64,000 nucleotides of DNA from the NCBI GenBank assembly GCA_020846745.1, contig JADLDI010000062.1, positions 1-64,000 on the forward strand, read 5' to 3'. Below, piece after piece: positions 43,765 to 53,865 of this stretch (the first letter of the stretch is position 1; each line of letters opens with the position of its first letter). The DNA comes from Bryobacterales bacterium (GTDB lineage: Bacteria > Acidobacteriota > Terriglobia > Bryobacterales > Bryobacteraceae). The notes below the pieces were generated by a model that searched no databases, was not told where the DNA came from, and saw only the letters and a program-made list of their open reading frames with translations. Position numbers and translations under genes: made by a program.

Positions 43765-46065
43765 TTACGGCAGCCCGAACACAAGGATTGCCGAGCCAGA
43801 GGCGACAGCGACAAACTGTTTGCCGTGCGAGCTGAACGTCATGGGTGACGTCCGCCACGATTGATTGGTGTGGAAGTGCCAAAGCGGCTCCCCCGTTTTT
43901 GCATCAGCCGCCGCGAAGGCGCCACTGTCGTCACAGTAAAACACCAACCCGCCGGCTGTCGACACCACTCCGCCCCAACTGTTGGCCGGCCCCTCCATGG
44001 CACGGCTCCAAGCCACTTTGCCCGTCTCCAGATCAACGGCCCGCAAGTACTTGCGACCCGGCTCTCCAGGGATGTTGCGAGCGCCACCGCCGTAGAATTG
44101 CTCGCCCGGAATGAGCCACTCAGCCGACTTCACATAGATCGAGCACTTCTCGAGCGCCACCAGATAGAACAATCCAGTGCGAGGATTGTAACTATTCGAC
44201 ATCCAGTTATTCCCACCTTCTGGCGCAGGGCAGGCCTTTGAGCCTTCCAGCGTGGGCTCGGTGCCGGAAACCCGGATGGGCCGGCCATCGGGCCCAATAC
44301 CTTTAGCCCACGTCAGGTTTTCGATGTATGGGGTCGCCGCCAACAGCTTTCCGCTTTCGCGATCGAGAACATAGAAGAAACCGTTCCGGCTCGCCTGCAC
44401 CAACAGCTTGCGTTGCGTTGCGCGAAAGTTGGCGTCGATAAGCATCGGTACTTGCTGGGCATCAAAGTCGTGCACATCATGAGGCGTCACTTGGTAGTAC
44501 CAGACCAGTTTGCCGGATTTCGGCTGTAAGGCCAGGATGGAAGATGTGTACAGGTTATCGCCGCGCCGCTCGTCACCGTTGTAGTCGGGGCAAGGATTAC
44601 CGGTCGTCCAATACAACAGGTCGAGAACCGGGTCGTACGTGCCTGTCAGCCAGGTAGAGCCACATCCGACCTCTAGCGCTTTGCCCTGCCAGGTTTCCGA
44701 TCCGGGTTCGCCACGTTTCGGCAGGGTATTAAAGCGCCACACCCTCTCGCCGCTGTCGGACCGGTATGCATCCAGAAACCCGCGCATACCCCCATCACCA
44801 CCGGCTATTCCAGCCACGACCATATCGCCCACTATCAATGGCGCGGAGGTGGCGCCATAGTGATTGCGTAACGGCGCATCGCCGACCATGTCGACCTCCC
44901 ACAGGACGCTCCCGTTTAAGCGGTGCAGGGCGATCAGGTGTCCATTATCGGTTTGGATAAAAACACGGTCGCCGAGGAGTGCGACTCCGCGGTTGAATCC
45001 CCGGATCGGGTCACCGACAAGGCCCGGTGACTTTGGACGGTTCCAGCGCCAGATCAGGCGGCCGGACGCTGCATCCACCGCGTGCAAATCGTTGCCGTGC
45101 GCGATGTACATCACTCCACCCGCAACTGTCGGCGTCGACTGCAGTCTCGCGTTCGCGATGGGGTACATCCAGCGCACACCAAGTTGATGCACGTTGTCAC
45201 GCGTGATCGAGGAAAGAGGGCTATGACGGTTGCCGGTCAGGTTTCCGTCGTACGTCGGCCACTCGCCTGGTTTGGGAGCGACGATGTCCGCCCACGAGAG
45301 CCCCCCTGCCGTTGCGCGATGGGGAGGAACTCCGGCCAGCGCATCCGCACGGGGCAGCCGCGTCAGAAAAGCGAGTAGATCTCGTCGTTGCGCAGCCGAC
45401 GCCTTCAGCGGCGGCATCAGCGATGCCCGCTCGTGCTGGACTGATTGATAGTCTTGCCGGCGCAGAAAATGGAATTGCCCGTCGACGCCCTGAAGCTGCA
45501 AGTCAAAATTCGACTGATTGCGCGCCAACCCGCGGAGCGGCGTGCCATCGCTAAGCTTCACCGTCACTACCTGGTAACCCGGCGTGATAGCCGCACTCGG
45601 ATTGTCTAGCGCCTGCTCAATGTCGCGGAGTTTACTTCGGTTGCCGAGATCGGTTAGCTCAGGTCCTACAGCCGCTCCCTTGCCGTTGACAATGTGGCAC
45701 TCTATGCACTTCCCTTCACCGGCGAAGAACGCTTCGCCCGCTGCTCGATCACCGTCCACCGGGCGATTGGAGGCTGGGGCCAGCAATGCGCGCACAAACT
45801 GGATGAGGTTCTCCATCTCGGCGCCGGGTAGGTCAAAACCGGGCATTCCTGAAACGGGCACACCCTTTCGAATCACGTCTCCCAGTTCGCGATCACTGCG
45901 CAATCGAAAGCGCCGCGCATCCACTATGCTCGGGCCGCGCTGCCCGCCCCTGCCATCGGCCCCATGACACGGCGCGCACAACGATTCAAACTTCTTCCCA
46001 CCCTCTCCAACGTCTGCGTGCGCCTGTGCCGCCAAAACTGCGGCAACCGGCAGCCAACGAAGCAT
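43765..46065 (-). CDS. PQQ-dependent dehydrogenase-like protein with two N-terminal cytochrome c domains
   Basis: From the ATG at 46065 the product is 766 aa; the frame also has a TTG at 46077. A signal peptide (LRWLPVAAVLAAQAHA) precedes two haem c motifs, CAPCH and CIECH, separated by about 95 residues. From about 265 on it is an eight-bladed quinoprotein propeller (WPTYDGNLTGNRHSPLSSIT, WMYPIANARLQSTP, YWTTGNPCPDYNGDERRG, and repeated W-rich blades). It should be a periplasmic PQQ alcohol or sugar dehydrogenase passing electrons to its own haems. The haems are N-terminal, not C-terminal as in many quinohaemoproteins. It lies directly after the TonB receptor. Confidence 0.87.
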   Translation of the reverse strand: MLRWLPVAAVLAAQAHADVGEGGKKFESLCAPCHGADGRGGQRGPSIVDARRFRLRSDRELGDVIRKGVPVSGMPGFDLPGAEMENLIQFVRALLAPASNRPVDGDRAAGEAFFAGEGKCIECHIVNGKGAAVGPELTDLGNRSKLRDIEQALDNPSAAITPGYQVVTVKLSDGTPLRGLARNQSNFDLQLQGVDGQFHFLRRQDYQSVQHERASLMPPLKASAAQRRDLLAFLTRLPRADALAGVPPHRATAGGLSWADIVAPKPGEWPTYDGNLTGNRHSPLSSITRDNVHQLGVRWMYPIANARLQSTPTVAGGVMYIAHGNDLHAVDAASGRLIWRWNRPKSPGLVGDPIRGFNRGVALLGDRVFIQTDNGHLIALHRLNGSVLWEVDMVGDAPLRNHYGATSAPLIVGDMVVAGIAGGDGGMRGFLDAYRSDSGERVWRFNTLPKRGEPGSETWQGKALEVGCGSTWLTGTYDPVLDLLYWTTGNPCPDYNGDERRGDNLYTSSILALQPKSGKLVWYYQVTPHDVHDFDAQQVPMLIDANFRATQRKLLVQASRNGFFYVLDRESGKLLAATPYIENLTWAKGIGPDGRPIRVSGTEPTLEGSKACPAPEGGNNWMSNSYNPRTGLFYLVALEKCSIYVKSAEWLIPGEQFYGGGARNIPGEPGRKYLRAVDLETGKVAWSRAMEGPANSWGGVVSTAGGLVFYCDDSGAFAAADAKTGEPLWHFHTNQSWRTSPMTFSSHGKQFVAVASGSAILVFGLP

Positions 46066-46070
46066 CAACG

Positions 46071-49000
46071 CTACCAATTGATTCTTCCCCGGATCTCCAC
46101 ACGGCGCGCCGCCGCTTTGTCTGCTCCGAAGTAGGTGTACGCCGACGTGATCACCCCAGCGCTCGGCACTGAAATGTTGCTGTTCGGGAATAGAAAGTGC
46201 GGGTGGTTAAACAGGTTCGTGGCCGCGCCCATTAGATTGAAGTTGAATCGTTCGCTAACTTTGAAGGTCTTCGCCAGTGACAGGTGATGGATATTTCGGC
46301 CAGGGCCTTCCAACACATTCACGCCGCTGTTGCCGTAACGGCCTGGAGGTGGTGACGCAAACGCATTTGCATCGAACCAGCGGTTGAGTGTACGATTCGC
46401 GGGATCGAAGTTACCGTTCGCCAACCGGTCAGGCAACCCGCCCACGGTGTTCGTATTCGACGGATCCGAACCGGAGTAACTCGGACTAAAGAATAAGCCC
46501 GTCTGGAAAAGGCTCTGTAGGGAAACCAGCCACCCGCCGGCCAACAAATCTACGAACCGAGGCGAGTTACCCAGCAGCGCCTTGCCCCGGCCGACCGGCA
46601 AGTTCCAAAACACCGTTCCGACAAAGCGGTGGCGCGGAACAAGTCCGTCGCGGTTCCAGAAATAGTGGCTGTATGGGTTTTCCGTATTTAAAAAGTCGGC
46701 AAAGCTGTTGCCCCACGTCCAATGGGCATCGAAAGTGACATCGCCCACCTTCTTCTGCACTTCGAATGTCATCGCGTCGTACTTTGTCCGGCCGTCCTGC
46801 AGGCCCATCGTTGCCCCAATAAATTGTGGATACGGCCGGCGCGCCTGCGTGAATGGAATCAGGCTGGGCTGCGGCTTGTTGAGGTTGACGTTGTAGTTCA
46901 AACCCTTCCCGCGAGTCCCCGTATACGATAGCCGGAATCCAATCTGCGCCAATTGGCGTTCGAGCGTAACGTTGAACTGCTCAAAATACCCATTCCGCGC
47001 CTGGACAGGAAAGCCGATCGCGCTCTGCGATGGAATGTTGCCGGCGCCGGCGGGAAAGGCGTTCGGAAACTGGAACAGCGGCACCCCATTTGTGATCGTG
47101 TTTATAAACGTCTCGCTTAACTGGAAGGGTCCGCCCGTATTCGCGAACGGAAACTGGCCAAGGAATTCGGTGAAGATGCCAAAACCGCCCCTTACAACCG
47201 TCTTGTCGTTTACCCGGTAAGCGGCTCCTAAGCGTGGAGCGAAGTTACGCCGGTCGGGTTTGATAACGGCGTCGCCCGTCGTTACACGAATCAGATTGGT
47301 GGGGTAAAGTGAACTGACTTTACCGGCGACTTCCTCAGGGATCACGATGTTCCCCGTGGCCGGGTCCCAGTTATACTGCAGTTTGTCGTCGTATTTCGCT
47401 GCCCCGAAGTAATCCCAGCGAACACCGAGCGTGAGAGTTAGGCGGCTCGACACCTTCCAGGTGTCGTCGACAAACAGTCCGAGTTCGCTCGAACGGCGGC
47501 GGCGGTCCACAAGTGGGTCGACTCGAGAACTGCTGAATGGCAATCCCAGCAGAAAGTCGGCATACGGGAACCCCGAAAGCGACCCATTGAAGGTGAATTG
47601 CCCATAGGTTCCGTTCTGAACGATGTCGCTGTATCCGATGTACTTGCGGTAGTCGAAACCCACCTTGATCGAATGCTTGGCTGTCATTTTGCTCAAAGTG
47701 GCCGCGGCGTTGTAATCGTGATCGTCCTGCGCTGTTCCGCCGGGCTGAAGGTTGAGGGCCGTGTAACCGGTGATGTTCATTTCGGGGAAGCCCATCGCGC
47801 TCAGTCCGCGAGGATTCACGCCCTGAATGCCCAGCTCCCGCACCACCGTGTCGCCTTTCAATGGCTCGTATCCGTCGACAGTATTTCCGTCGACTACTTT
47901 GTTGAGATACCAGCCGAAGCGCGAGGTTAGCACCACAGTCGGAGAGAATACGTGTGTATCGCTGAACACCTGATGCCACGCATACCGGTTCCGCGTCCAA
48001 GCCAGACCAGGCCACGTCCGCGGCAGAACGTAAGGAGTCCAGCGGTTCAGGATCCGGTAATAAAAGTGATTGTTGGACGAGAATTCATGATCGACGCGGG
48101 CTGAGAAGTAGTCGACCTTGTATAGATCGAATGGGTATGGGTGAAGGATATTCAAGTTGTTGTTGAGGTCGTCCGGGCCGCCACGATTCGGCGTTGGAAT
48201 ATAGCGCTCCTGCACACGCAGCGGGACTTGGTTCAGGCGCGCCCGCGGAATAACATTGCCAGCAAATGGATTGCCCGTGAGCGGATCGCGAACGATGGTG
48301 GGGCGTGCCTGGTTGAGCAGTTGCGAAAAGTCGCCTTCCCTCATTCGCCCCGACGGAGCGTTGGTTAGAAAATAGTTCTGACTGGGATCGCGAATGCCGT
48401 TCCATGACGTGTAGAAGAAAGTTCGATTCCGGATGATCCGGCCCGAAGCGCTTCCCCCGAAGATATGGAACTTCTGCGGCACTCGGCGCGGATCGAAGAA
48501 GTCTCGGGCATTCAGGAACGAGTTCTGTACATAGTAAACTCCCGTACCGTGAAACGCGTTGTAACCACGTTTCCCCACCATGTTGAAGTAACCGGCTCTC
48601 GGATGCTCTGCGGAGTTGTTGACAGTGACGATCTTGACCTCTTCTACATCTTCCATGTTGTGGATCTGGTTGACAGTCCCTTGCGTTGGTGCCCCGTCAA
48701 GACCTTCTTCAATCTGGCTGCCTCGGATTCCGGAGATTGTCCAGTCGTGGCCGCCGCCCTGGCTGGGAGCGATGTTCGGCAAAGTTACCAGGAACATGCT
48801 TGGGTTGAATCGATCGATTCCGCTTTGCGCGGAGAACTGGTAGTTCTTAACGCCAACAGTACCGGCAAGCTTCGACTCTTCCGTATTGATGACCGCCGCG
48901 AGAGCCTGGACCGTCACTTCACTCGCCGTCTCCCCGACCTGAAGTGGAACATCCACGCGGCGGATCTGAGCACTTTCGAGTATCAGGTCGTCAGCTTTGA

Positions 49001-49265
49001 ACGTCCTAAAGCCTGGCGCCTTCACCTCAAGCCGGTAAACGCCTTTTTTCAAATCAGGGATCTCGTAATTGCCGGCTTCGTTTGACATCGTGCTGCGTTG
49101 AACGCTGGTTTGGACATCGATTACCACCACAACAGCGCCTGAAACGATCGCACCCGTCTGGTCGGTCACTTCGCCACGAATCGTCGAATTGACCTGTGCA
49201 GTCGCGGGTGATGTTACCACCACGGAGAATGCGATCAATGCGGCCACAACGCAAAAGCGTGTCAT
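46071..49265 (-). CDS. TonB-dependent receptor with N-terminal carboxypeptidase regulatory-like domain
   Basis: From the ATG at 49265 the product is 1064 aa. A signal peptide (MTRFCVVAALIAFSVVVTSPATAQ) is followed by a carboxypeptidase regulatory-like beta-sandwich (IRGEVTDQTGAIVSGAVVVV). Next come a plug domain (EVKIVTVNNSAEHPRAGYFNMVGKRG) and a long beta barrel ending in FGADKAAARRVEIRGRINW. This is the Oar-like class abundant in acidobacteria; the ligand is unknown. The start was trimmed from 49499 because a strong promoter lies at 49347-49375 inside the longer frame. The quinoprotein gene follows 5 nt later, so import and oxidation may be linked. Confidence 0.92.
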   Translation of the reverse strand: MTRFCVVAALIAFSVVVTSPATAQVNSTIRGEVTDQTGAIVSGAVVVVIDVQTSVQRSTMSNEAGNYEIPDLKKGVYRLEVKAPGFRTFKADDLILESAQIRRVDVPLQVGETASEVTVQALAAVINTEESKLAGTVGVKNYQFSAQSGIDRFNPSMFLVTLPNIAPSQGGGHDWTISGIRGSQIEEGLDGAPTQGTVNQIHNMEDVEEVKIVTVNNSAEHPRAGYFNMVGKRGYNAFHGTGVYYVQNSFLNARDFFDPRRVPQKFHIFGGSASGRIIRNRTFFYTSWNGIRDPSQNYFLTNAPSGRMREGDFSQLLNQARPTIVRDPLTGNPFAGNVIPRARLNQVPLRVQERYIPTPNRGGPDDLNNNLNILHPYPFDLYKVDYFSARVDHEFSSNNHFYYRILNRWTPYVLPRTWPGLAWTRNRYAWHQVFSDTHVFSPTVVLTSRFGWYLNKVVDGNTVDGYEPLKGDTVVRELGIQGVNPRGLSAMGFPEMNITGYTALNLQPGGTAQDDHDYNAAATLSKMTAKHSIKVGFDYRKYIGYSDIVQNGTYGQFTFNGSLSGFPYADFLLGLPFSSSRVDPLVDRRRRSSELGLFVDDTWKVSSRLTLTLGVRWDYFGAAKYDDKLQYNWDPATGNIVIPEEVAGKVSSLYPTNLIRVTTGDAVIKPDRRNFAPRLGAAYRVNDKTVVRGGFGIFTEFLGQFPFANTGGPFQLSETFINTITNGVPLFQFPNAFPAGAGNIPSQSAIGFPVQARNGYFEQFNVTLERQLAQIGFRLSYTGTRGKGLNYNVNLNKPQPSLIPFTQARRPYPQFIGATMGLQDGRTKYDAMTFEVQKKVGDVTFDAHWTWGNSFADFLNTENPYSHYFWNRDGLVPRHRFVGTVFWNLPVGRGKALLGNSPRFVDLLAGGWLVSLQSLFQTGLFFSPSYSGSDPSNTNTVGGLPDRLANGNFDPANRTLNRWFDANAFASPPPGRYGNSGVNVLEGPGRNIHHLSLAKTFKVSERFNFNLMGAATNLFNHPHFLFPNSNISVPSAGVITSAYTYFGADKAAARRVEIRGRINW

Positions 49266-49346
49266 GCCTTCAAGCCCTCTGCTAGTTTTGTTCGCGGAGC
49301 GGAAGACGAGGCAGCCCAGGAATACCTTCGGCTCCAGTATGAACCG

Positions 49347-49375
49347 AGAATATTTGCGCTTAGAATCTTTGTCAA
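49347..49375 (-). promoter_or_regulatory. sigma70 promoter of the TonB receptor/quinoprotein operon
   Basis: On the minus strand a perfect TTGACA (49370-49375) and TATTCT (49347-49352) are separated by 17 nt. Transcription would start near 49340 and leave a leader of about 75 nt before the receptor ATG at 49265. Confidence 0.7.
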
Positions 49376-49694
49376 GCGAAATATCGGAATCGACAGCCCG
49401 CTGTGCTGCCGATGTCAGGACAGTGATCCACCTGCGTCCTGAAGGCCATGCGAGGGAGTTTGGTTCAGCTTGAGTGGACTGGCCGACGCCAAAGTGCAAC
49501 TCTCCGGACTGCTGGCGCTGAGATAACTGTCACCAGCTAATCTGCCGTCGCCATCATGATCGACCAACGCGCATCCGCCGCCGATTGACTCCGTAATAGA
49601 TAGCGCCCTTCACTGGCGAACCCTGAATCCCCCGAGGAAGATTCGAATTCCGGCACGCGTCCAGACAAAACCGATGTCCGTAATCTATTGAACT
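49376..49694. other. intergenic region between the receptor promoter and tRNA-Leu
   Basis: I see no supported gene in this 319-nt stretch. Frames on both strands are short and lack family similarity. No clear terminator hairpin with a U-tract was found after the tRNA. Confidence 0.5.
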
Positions 49695-49781
49695 TGGTGC
49701 GGAGAGGGGGACTTGAACCCCCACGGGATTACTCCCGCTAGCACCTCAAGCTAGTGCGTCTGCCAATTCCGCCACCTCCGC
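49695..49781 (-). tRNA. tRNA-Leu (anticodon GAG)
   Basis: The minus strand folds as a class II tRNA. The acceptor stem is GCGGAGG with TCTCCGC (one G-U pair). The D arm holds TGGCAGACGC. The anticodon stem CTAGC/GCTAG encloses the loop TTGAGGT, giving anticodon GAG. A long variable arm (GGGAGTAATCCC) and a T arm with GGTTCAAGTCC follow. CCA is encoded. It starts 14 nt after the secG stop and may share its transcript. Confidence 0.95.
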
Positions 49782-49795
49782 ATTGTCGAACAAAC

Positions 49796-50224
49796 TTACT
49801 TCTTCTGCCCAGGAGCCGGGGCTGGAGCGGGGGAACCGCCCTTGGGTGCTTCCACCGGCAGCGGGACATTTACGGTGGCGCCGCCTTCCGGCGTTACCGT
49901 GATACCCGATGCGGGGTTGCTCCCTTTTTGTTGGGCAGGAGCTTTCGTCGCGGGCCGCTTTACGTTTTCCAGGACCGTGGTCCCACCACCCTGCTGTCGC
50001 GTGGCGAATATCGACAGGGAAAGTGATGTGATCATAAACAGTCCGGCTGCAATCGTCGTGGCCTTGGATAAGACCGTTGCAGCACCCCGCGGACCGAAGG
50101 CCGTTTGCGAACCCATGCCGCCAAAAGCACCGGCCAAGTCCGCCGCCTTGCCGCTCTGCAGCAGAACGACGACGATCAAAAAGAGACAAACAATTATGTG
50201 GACGATCGTCAGAAGGATAACCAT
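49796..50224 (-). CDS. secG: protein translocase subunit SecG
   Basis: The 142-aa protein has two membrane helices (about 3-22, ILLTIVHIIVCLFLIVVVLLQ, and 54-72). Between them lies the conserved loop SGKAADLAGAFGGMGSQTAFGPRGAATVLSKAT in outline, diagnostic of SecG. SecG assists SecA-driven export through SecYE. The C-terminal 70 residues are a Pro/Ala/Gly-rich cytoplasmic tail, longer than in E. coli. tRNA-Leu follows immediately, an arrangement seen in other bacteria. Confidence 0.94.
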   Translation of the reverse strand: MVILLTIVHIIVCLFLIVVVLLQSGKAADLAGAFGGMGSQTAFGPRGAATVLSKATTIAAGLFMITSLSLSIFATRQQGGGTTVLENVKRPATKAPAQQKGSNPASGITVTPEGGATVNVPLPVEAPKGGSPAPAPAPGQKK

Positions 50225-50264
50225 GAGCTGAGAGCTATCAATTAGATTACCACGGCGGCCGGCT

Positions 50265-50933
50265 TTACTCCACCATAATCCCGCGTAAACCCTCGACCGT
50301 GAACTGGTCGCTCTTCATATAATCCATCAGCTTCTTCTCGCGGACGCGGACGGCTTCGACCGCCTTGGGCAGCGACTCTTCGAGGCCGGAAGGGACGAAA
50401 AGAACGCCGTTCTGGTCGGCATGGATCAGATCGCCGGGGCGGATGATCTCGCCTTCGATCTGGATAGGACCGCCGACGCGGTGAATCCGGAAGTAGCCGT
50501 GCGACGCCACCGCGCCCCGGGCAAAGTATTGAAAACCAAGCGCATGCACTTCGGGCAGGTCGCGCACGCCGGCGTCCGACAACAGGCCGATCGCTCCGAG
50601 GCGCGAAAACGCCGTGGCCATCACCTCACCGCAGTGCGCGGCGTAGTCCGGGTGACCACCGATTTCCTGGAACGCGATCACCGCGGGCTTGGGCGATGCT
50701 GCTACCGCCGCGTAGAGTTCGATGAACTGATTGGGGTCCATCGCTTCGCGCTGGGTAATGGTTTCCACTTCGGCCGTGACGGCGTAGCCCACCATCCGCC
50801 CAAACTCGGGGAACATGCTTTTAATGGACAGGGGAAGGAAGCCCTTGCTGCGCGGGCGGATGTTCAGCACTTCGATTGCGTTCGAAACCGTCGGCGAGTC
50901 AACCGACTTCAGGTACTCGATGTAGTCAGCCAC
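50265..50933 (-). CDS. RraA-like protein (HMG aldolase/demethylmenaquinone methyltransferase-like fold)
   Basis: The 222-aa protein belongs to the RraA-like family. [39 protein letters not shown] with the Arg-Asp pair, and [21 protein letters not shown] correspond to the substrate- and metal-binding segments of 4-hydroxy-4-methyl-2-oxoglutarate aldolases. Whether it is an aldolase, an oxaloacetate decarboxylase or an RNase E regulator cannot be decided here; the aldolase type is likelier in acidobacteria. It overlaps the sialidase gene by 25 nt. Confidence 0.82.
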   Translation of the reverse strand: MADYIEYLKSVDSPTVSNAIEVLNIRPRSKGFLPLSIKSMFPEFGRMVGYAVTAEVETITQREAMDPNQFIELYAAVAASPKPAVIAFQEIGGHPDYAAHCGEVMATAFSRLGAIGLLSDAGVRDLPEVHALGFQYFARGAVASHGYFRIHRVGGPIQIEGEIIRPGDLIHADQNGVLFVPSGLEESLPKAVEAVRVREKKLMDYMKSDQFTVEGLRGIMVE

Positions 50934-52015
50934 GATAACGTAAATCTAGCAAATGTGATGGTTTCATACGCGTCCTTTTGGCCGGCCTCGTAGAGACAGC
51001 CGATGTCGCCGCCGCGAAGGGTGGCCAGGCTCGAGTAGGCGGATGGTCCCTGATGGAGTACTCGGACACGGAACCAGGTGTTGCCGTCGTCTTCGGACAG
51101 GCGAATGGTCATCCGTTCCCGCTTCGTCGAGGCGGGATTTGAGAAGACCAGGTAGCGCTTGTCGTAGCGGATGAGGCTTGCCTGACAGACCGGTTCGATC
51201 AGCGCGTACTGCAGTCCCGCATCCACCCAGGTCATGCCGCCATCAATCGACCGTGCGAGCGCCCGGCGATTGCGCCCGTGGTAGCTGCGCATATTCAGGA
51301 GCAGCGAACCATCCGACAGTTCCACCACTGCGCACTCGTTCGTATCGCTCTGGGCCGATCCGCCCAGCTTCCACGTCTGCCCGCTGTCATCCGAGTAGAT
51401 GATGTGAGAGTGCCGTACCTGTCCTTTGAAGCGGCGGTGGTCGCAGGGAATGACCAACCGGCCTGACGCTGTTTGGATGCCGTTACCGGGACCGGTGGCG
51501 TACCAACCCCACCCGGGATCTTTCGTTGTGGAGGTGATGTCGGCTGGCTTGGTCCAGGTTTTGCCGTCATCTGCGGAAGACATCATCCACACGGTACGGG
51601 TGCCGCGGGCAGAGTCCTTTTCGATCTCACGCTCGGTCAGGTTGCCGGGATTGCGAGTCAGCGGAAGCCAGATGGTACCTGTTTTGCGGTCCTCTACGGG
51701 ACACGGATTGCCGATGGTGTCGGTCCCCATGTCAGCTATCACCACCTGTTCGGACCACGTCCTGCCGTTGTCTTCCGATCGCTTCAACACCAGGTCGATA
51801 TCGCCGGCATCGGAGCGTGAGTTCTTGCGGGCCTCGGCAAACGCCAGCAGGGTGCCTTTAGCGGTCGCGAGCAGCGCGGGAATGCGATAGGAATGGTAGC
51901 CCCCGGTGCCCTGGCCCCACACTACTGTCTCTTCGAGCTTGGGCGTGCGCCGCAGTGCAGGGGGGAGTAGCGTCAAAAACGATCGGCGGTCCAAAACGGG
52001 AGAGGCCTCCAGCAT
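50909..52015 (-). CDS. exo-alpha-sialidase family protein (Tat-exported)
   Basis: The 368-aa protein starts with a Tat-type leader ([16 protein letters not shown]). It then has the sialidase YRIPAL motif, here [11 protein letters not shown], whose arginine binds the carboxylate. Five Asp-box repeats of the form SxDxGxTW follow: [33 protein letters not shown] and SEDDGNTW. The fold is a six-bladed propeller. It probably removes sialic acid or a related sugar outside the cytoplasm, though many acidobacterial members have unknown substrates. It lies in a unit with the RraA-like gene. Confidence 0.85.
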   Translation of the reverse strand: MLEASPVLDRRSFLTLLPPALRRTPKLEETVVWGQGTGGYHSYRIPALLATAKGTLLAFAEARKNSRSDAGDIDLVLKRSEDNGRTWSEQVVIADMGTDTIGNPCPVEDRKTGTIWLPLTRNPGNLTEREIEKDSARGTRTVWMMSSADDGKTWTKPADITSTTKDPGWGWYATGPGNGIQTASGRLVIPCDHRRFKGQVRHSHIIYSDDSGQTWKLGGSAQSDTNECAVVELSDGSLLLNMRSYHGRNRRALARSIDGGMTWVDAGLQYALIEPVCQASLIRYDKRYLVFSNPASTKRERMTIRLSEDDGNTWFRVRVLHQGPSAYSSLATLRGGDIGCLYEAGQKDAYETITFARFTLSWLTTSST

Positions 52016-52053
52016 CCCTCCCGTTCAGGATAGCCAAACCTCTAAGCGGATAA

Positions 52054-53049
52054 TCAACTCGGGATTACGAACTTCGCATTACTGAGAAACTGGACGTCGT
52101 TGATCCAGGCGTCGAAGAACCGGCCGATGACTTGGACCTGGGTGGCGCAACCCCAAGCGGCGTCGTCGCGCCCGCCGGACGCGTCGCCGAAGCTGAGATA
52201 AACTCCAGGGATTTTGGAATCCTGCACGATGTTGCCGCTGATGTCGTAAAGGACGGTATTGGCGCCGATGGCCAACTCGGAAACTCGTGCGCCTTTGCCC
52301 ACGGCATTCACAAAGGCTTCAAACTCGGCGCGCAAGTCGGCATTGTCAGAGCGCAGGCCGGCGATCTCGCCATCGGCAATTGTGATTTCCAGTGGTGTAT
52401 ATCTGATATCTCCAAAGCGCTCCGAAAAGTAATTGCCGATCACCCCGTCGGCGACATAGACGCCGTCAACAGATTCGGGCCTGGTCCAAATCTCGCCTGC
52501 CGGCAGACTCACCTGCCGCGCGCCTGGAACGACGCCGGAGTTCTTGTGCCAGCCGCCGTTCACTCGGGCGTTGATCTTGGTGCCCGCGGGATTGGCCGCG
52601 CGGATGGTTCCACCGTCTTTAAGCATGTCGAGCATGCGCGTGCAGAAGCGGTCGACAAGGGCATAGTCGGCACGCATGGACTCGAGCATGGCGCGGCGGT
52701 CGACATTCGACACGTTGAGATATCGGACGCCATGACCAGCCGCCAACTCGGCCAAGGCGCGGCAGAACTCCGGCTCATCGGAGCGTATCGCCACTACGGC
52801 CACACAGGCGTCCGCGCCGTCCAGGTCCCGTGCAATGGCGTCGGGGATGGTGGTGATGGGGCGTGACCCTGCATCTTCCAGCACCCAGCGCGTGAAGCCG
52901 GCGCCGGCCAGTTCGATCTCCGCACTTATCGCCGCGGCGATCTCCTCCGATTGCTGGTCTGTAATAACCGACACCTTTTCACCCGGCCTCACGCCCAAGG
53001 CCCGCACCGCATTGCGGGCGCCGTCTATATATGCAGAATCGAAGGTCAT
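52054..53049 (-). CDS. aminopeptidase T (M29)-like / NicX-like protein
   Basis: From the ATG at 53049 the product is 331 aa. It resembles the M29 aminopeptidase and 2,5-dihydroxypyridine dioxygenase (NicX) fold: GEKVSVITDQQSEEIAAAIS near the start, LPAGEIWTRPESVDGVYVADGVIG in the middle, with the conserved Glu, and GVYLSFGDASGGRDDAAWGC near the end. The His-rich metal site of true M29 peptidases is not fully present, so the activity is uncertain. The longer frame from 53109 is possible, but a GAGGTGG precedes the ATG chosen. Confidence 0.65.
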   Translation of the reverse strand: MTFDSAYIDGARNAVRALGVRPGEKVSVITDQQSEEIAAAISAEIELAGAGFTRWVLEDAGSRPITTIPDAIARDLDGADACVAVVAIRSDEPEFCRALAELAAGHGVRYLNVSNVDRRAMLESMRADYALVDRFCTRMLDMLKDGGTIRAANPAGTKINARVNGGWHKNSGVVPGARQVSLPAGEIWTRPESVDGVYVADGVIGNYFSERFGDIRYTPLEITIADGEIAGLRSDNADLRAEFEAFVNAVGKGARVSELAIGANTVLYDISGNIVQDSKIPGVYLSFGDASGGRDDAAWGCATQVQVIGRFFDAWINDVQFLSNAKFVIPS

Positions 53050-53166
53050 AACCCTAGTTGCCACCTCTTCTGGCCAGGAATCGTTTGTACCCGGCCAAAC
53101 AGTCGACAACTTTGGTTAGGTCTTTTGTTTCAAAACTTTCAGGAACTTTCCCAGGAAGGCGAAAGG

Positions 53167-53712
53167 TTACTGCGCGGGTATGGCCGCGCTCATTCGTAGT
53201 TCCGGACCGATGCTCTCCATCACCGCCATGATCTTCTTCGCGTAGATGGGTCGCGCCGGGTTGTAGATGCGCAGCAGATCCGCCACCGGCCGTCCACGAT
53301 AAATTGGAGACTCGCTTAAACGTGTTGCCACGTACTCAATCGCTTGATTCACAGACGTGAATTGCGCCCGGCCAGACCGCCAGCCGAAGATGTTGTTTCT
53401 CCGGTACGCTCTACCGCCGCCCGATTCGATCATGGCGATGCTCGGCAGCAAGCGCCAATCCAGGTTGTGTTTGTCGGCTGCGGCCAGAAATGCGTCGGAC
53501 CATCTCTCGAGCGGACTTCGGTTCGTCCGAAAGTAGTTGCGCAATCGGCTTAAGCGTGACTCTGCCTGTTCCGCGCCACGCGTTTGCTGCGCGCCGGCTG
53601 CATTGGGACCAAACGCCATCGCGCAGGCGAGTGTCACACCAGCCACGCGCCCAATCGTCTTGTTCCAAAACGAAACAGAAATGCCATCGTGCAAGTACGG
53701 GAAGTTCAGCAT
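53167..53712 (-). CDS. exported lysozyme-like (glucosaminidase/transglycosylase fold) protein
   Basis: The 181-aa protein has a hydrophobic N-terminal segment (VAGVTLACAMAFGPNAAGA) that looks like a signal peptide. A lysozyme-like domain follows: LERWSDAFLAAADKHNLDWRLLPSIAMIESGGG, where the glutamate would be catalytic, then NNIFGWRSG and NQAIEYVATRL. It probably binds or cleaves peptidoglycan in the periplasm. It stands alone and is divergent from the beta-propeller gene. Confidence 0.72.
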   Translation of the reverse strand: MLNFPYLHDGISVSFWNKTIGRVAGVTLACAMAFGPNAAGAQQTRGAEQAESRLSRLRNYFRTNRSPLERWSDAFLAAADKHNLDWRLLPSIAMIESGGGRAYRRNNIFGWRSGRAQFTSVNQAIEYVATRLSESPIYRGRPVADLLRIYNPARPIYAKKIMAVMESIGPELRMSAAIPAQ

Positions 53713-53865
53713 GTGTAGGGAGAACGGTTGCTCAGACTAGAGCGGTGATACACCTGTGACTGGGACGAGGTGAGAATCACTTCGAGTGATCGCAGTCATT
53801 CTTTGCATTATAGCCGCGAACGTTGCAGATCAAAAGGTAAAATAGTTCCTACCGCCCAATTCTGT

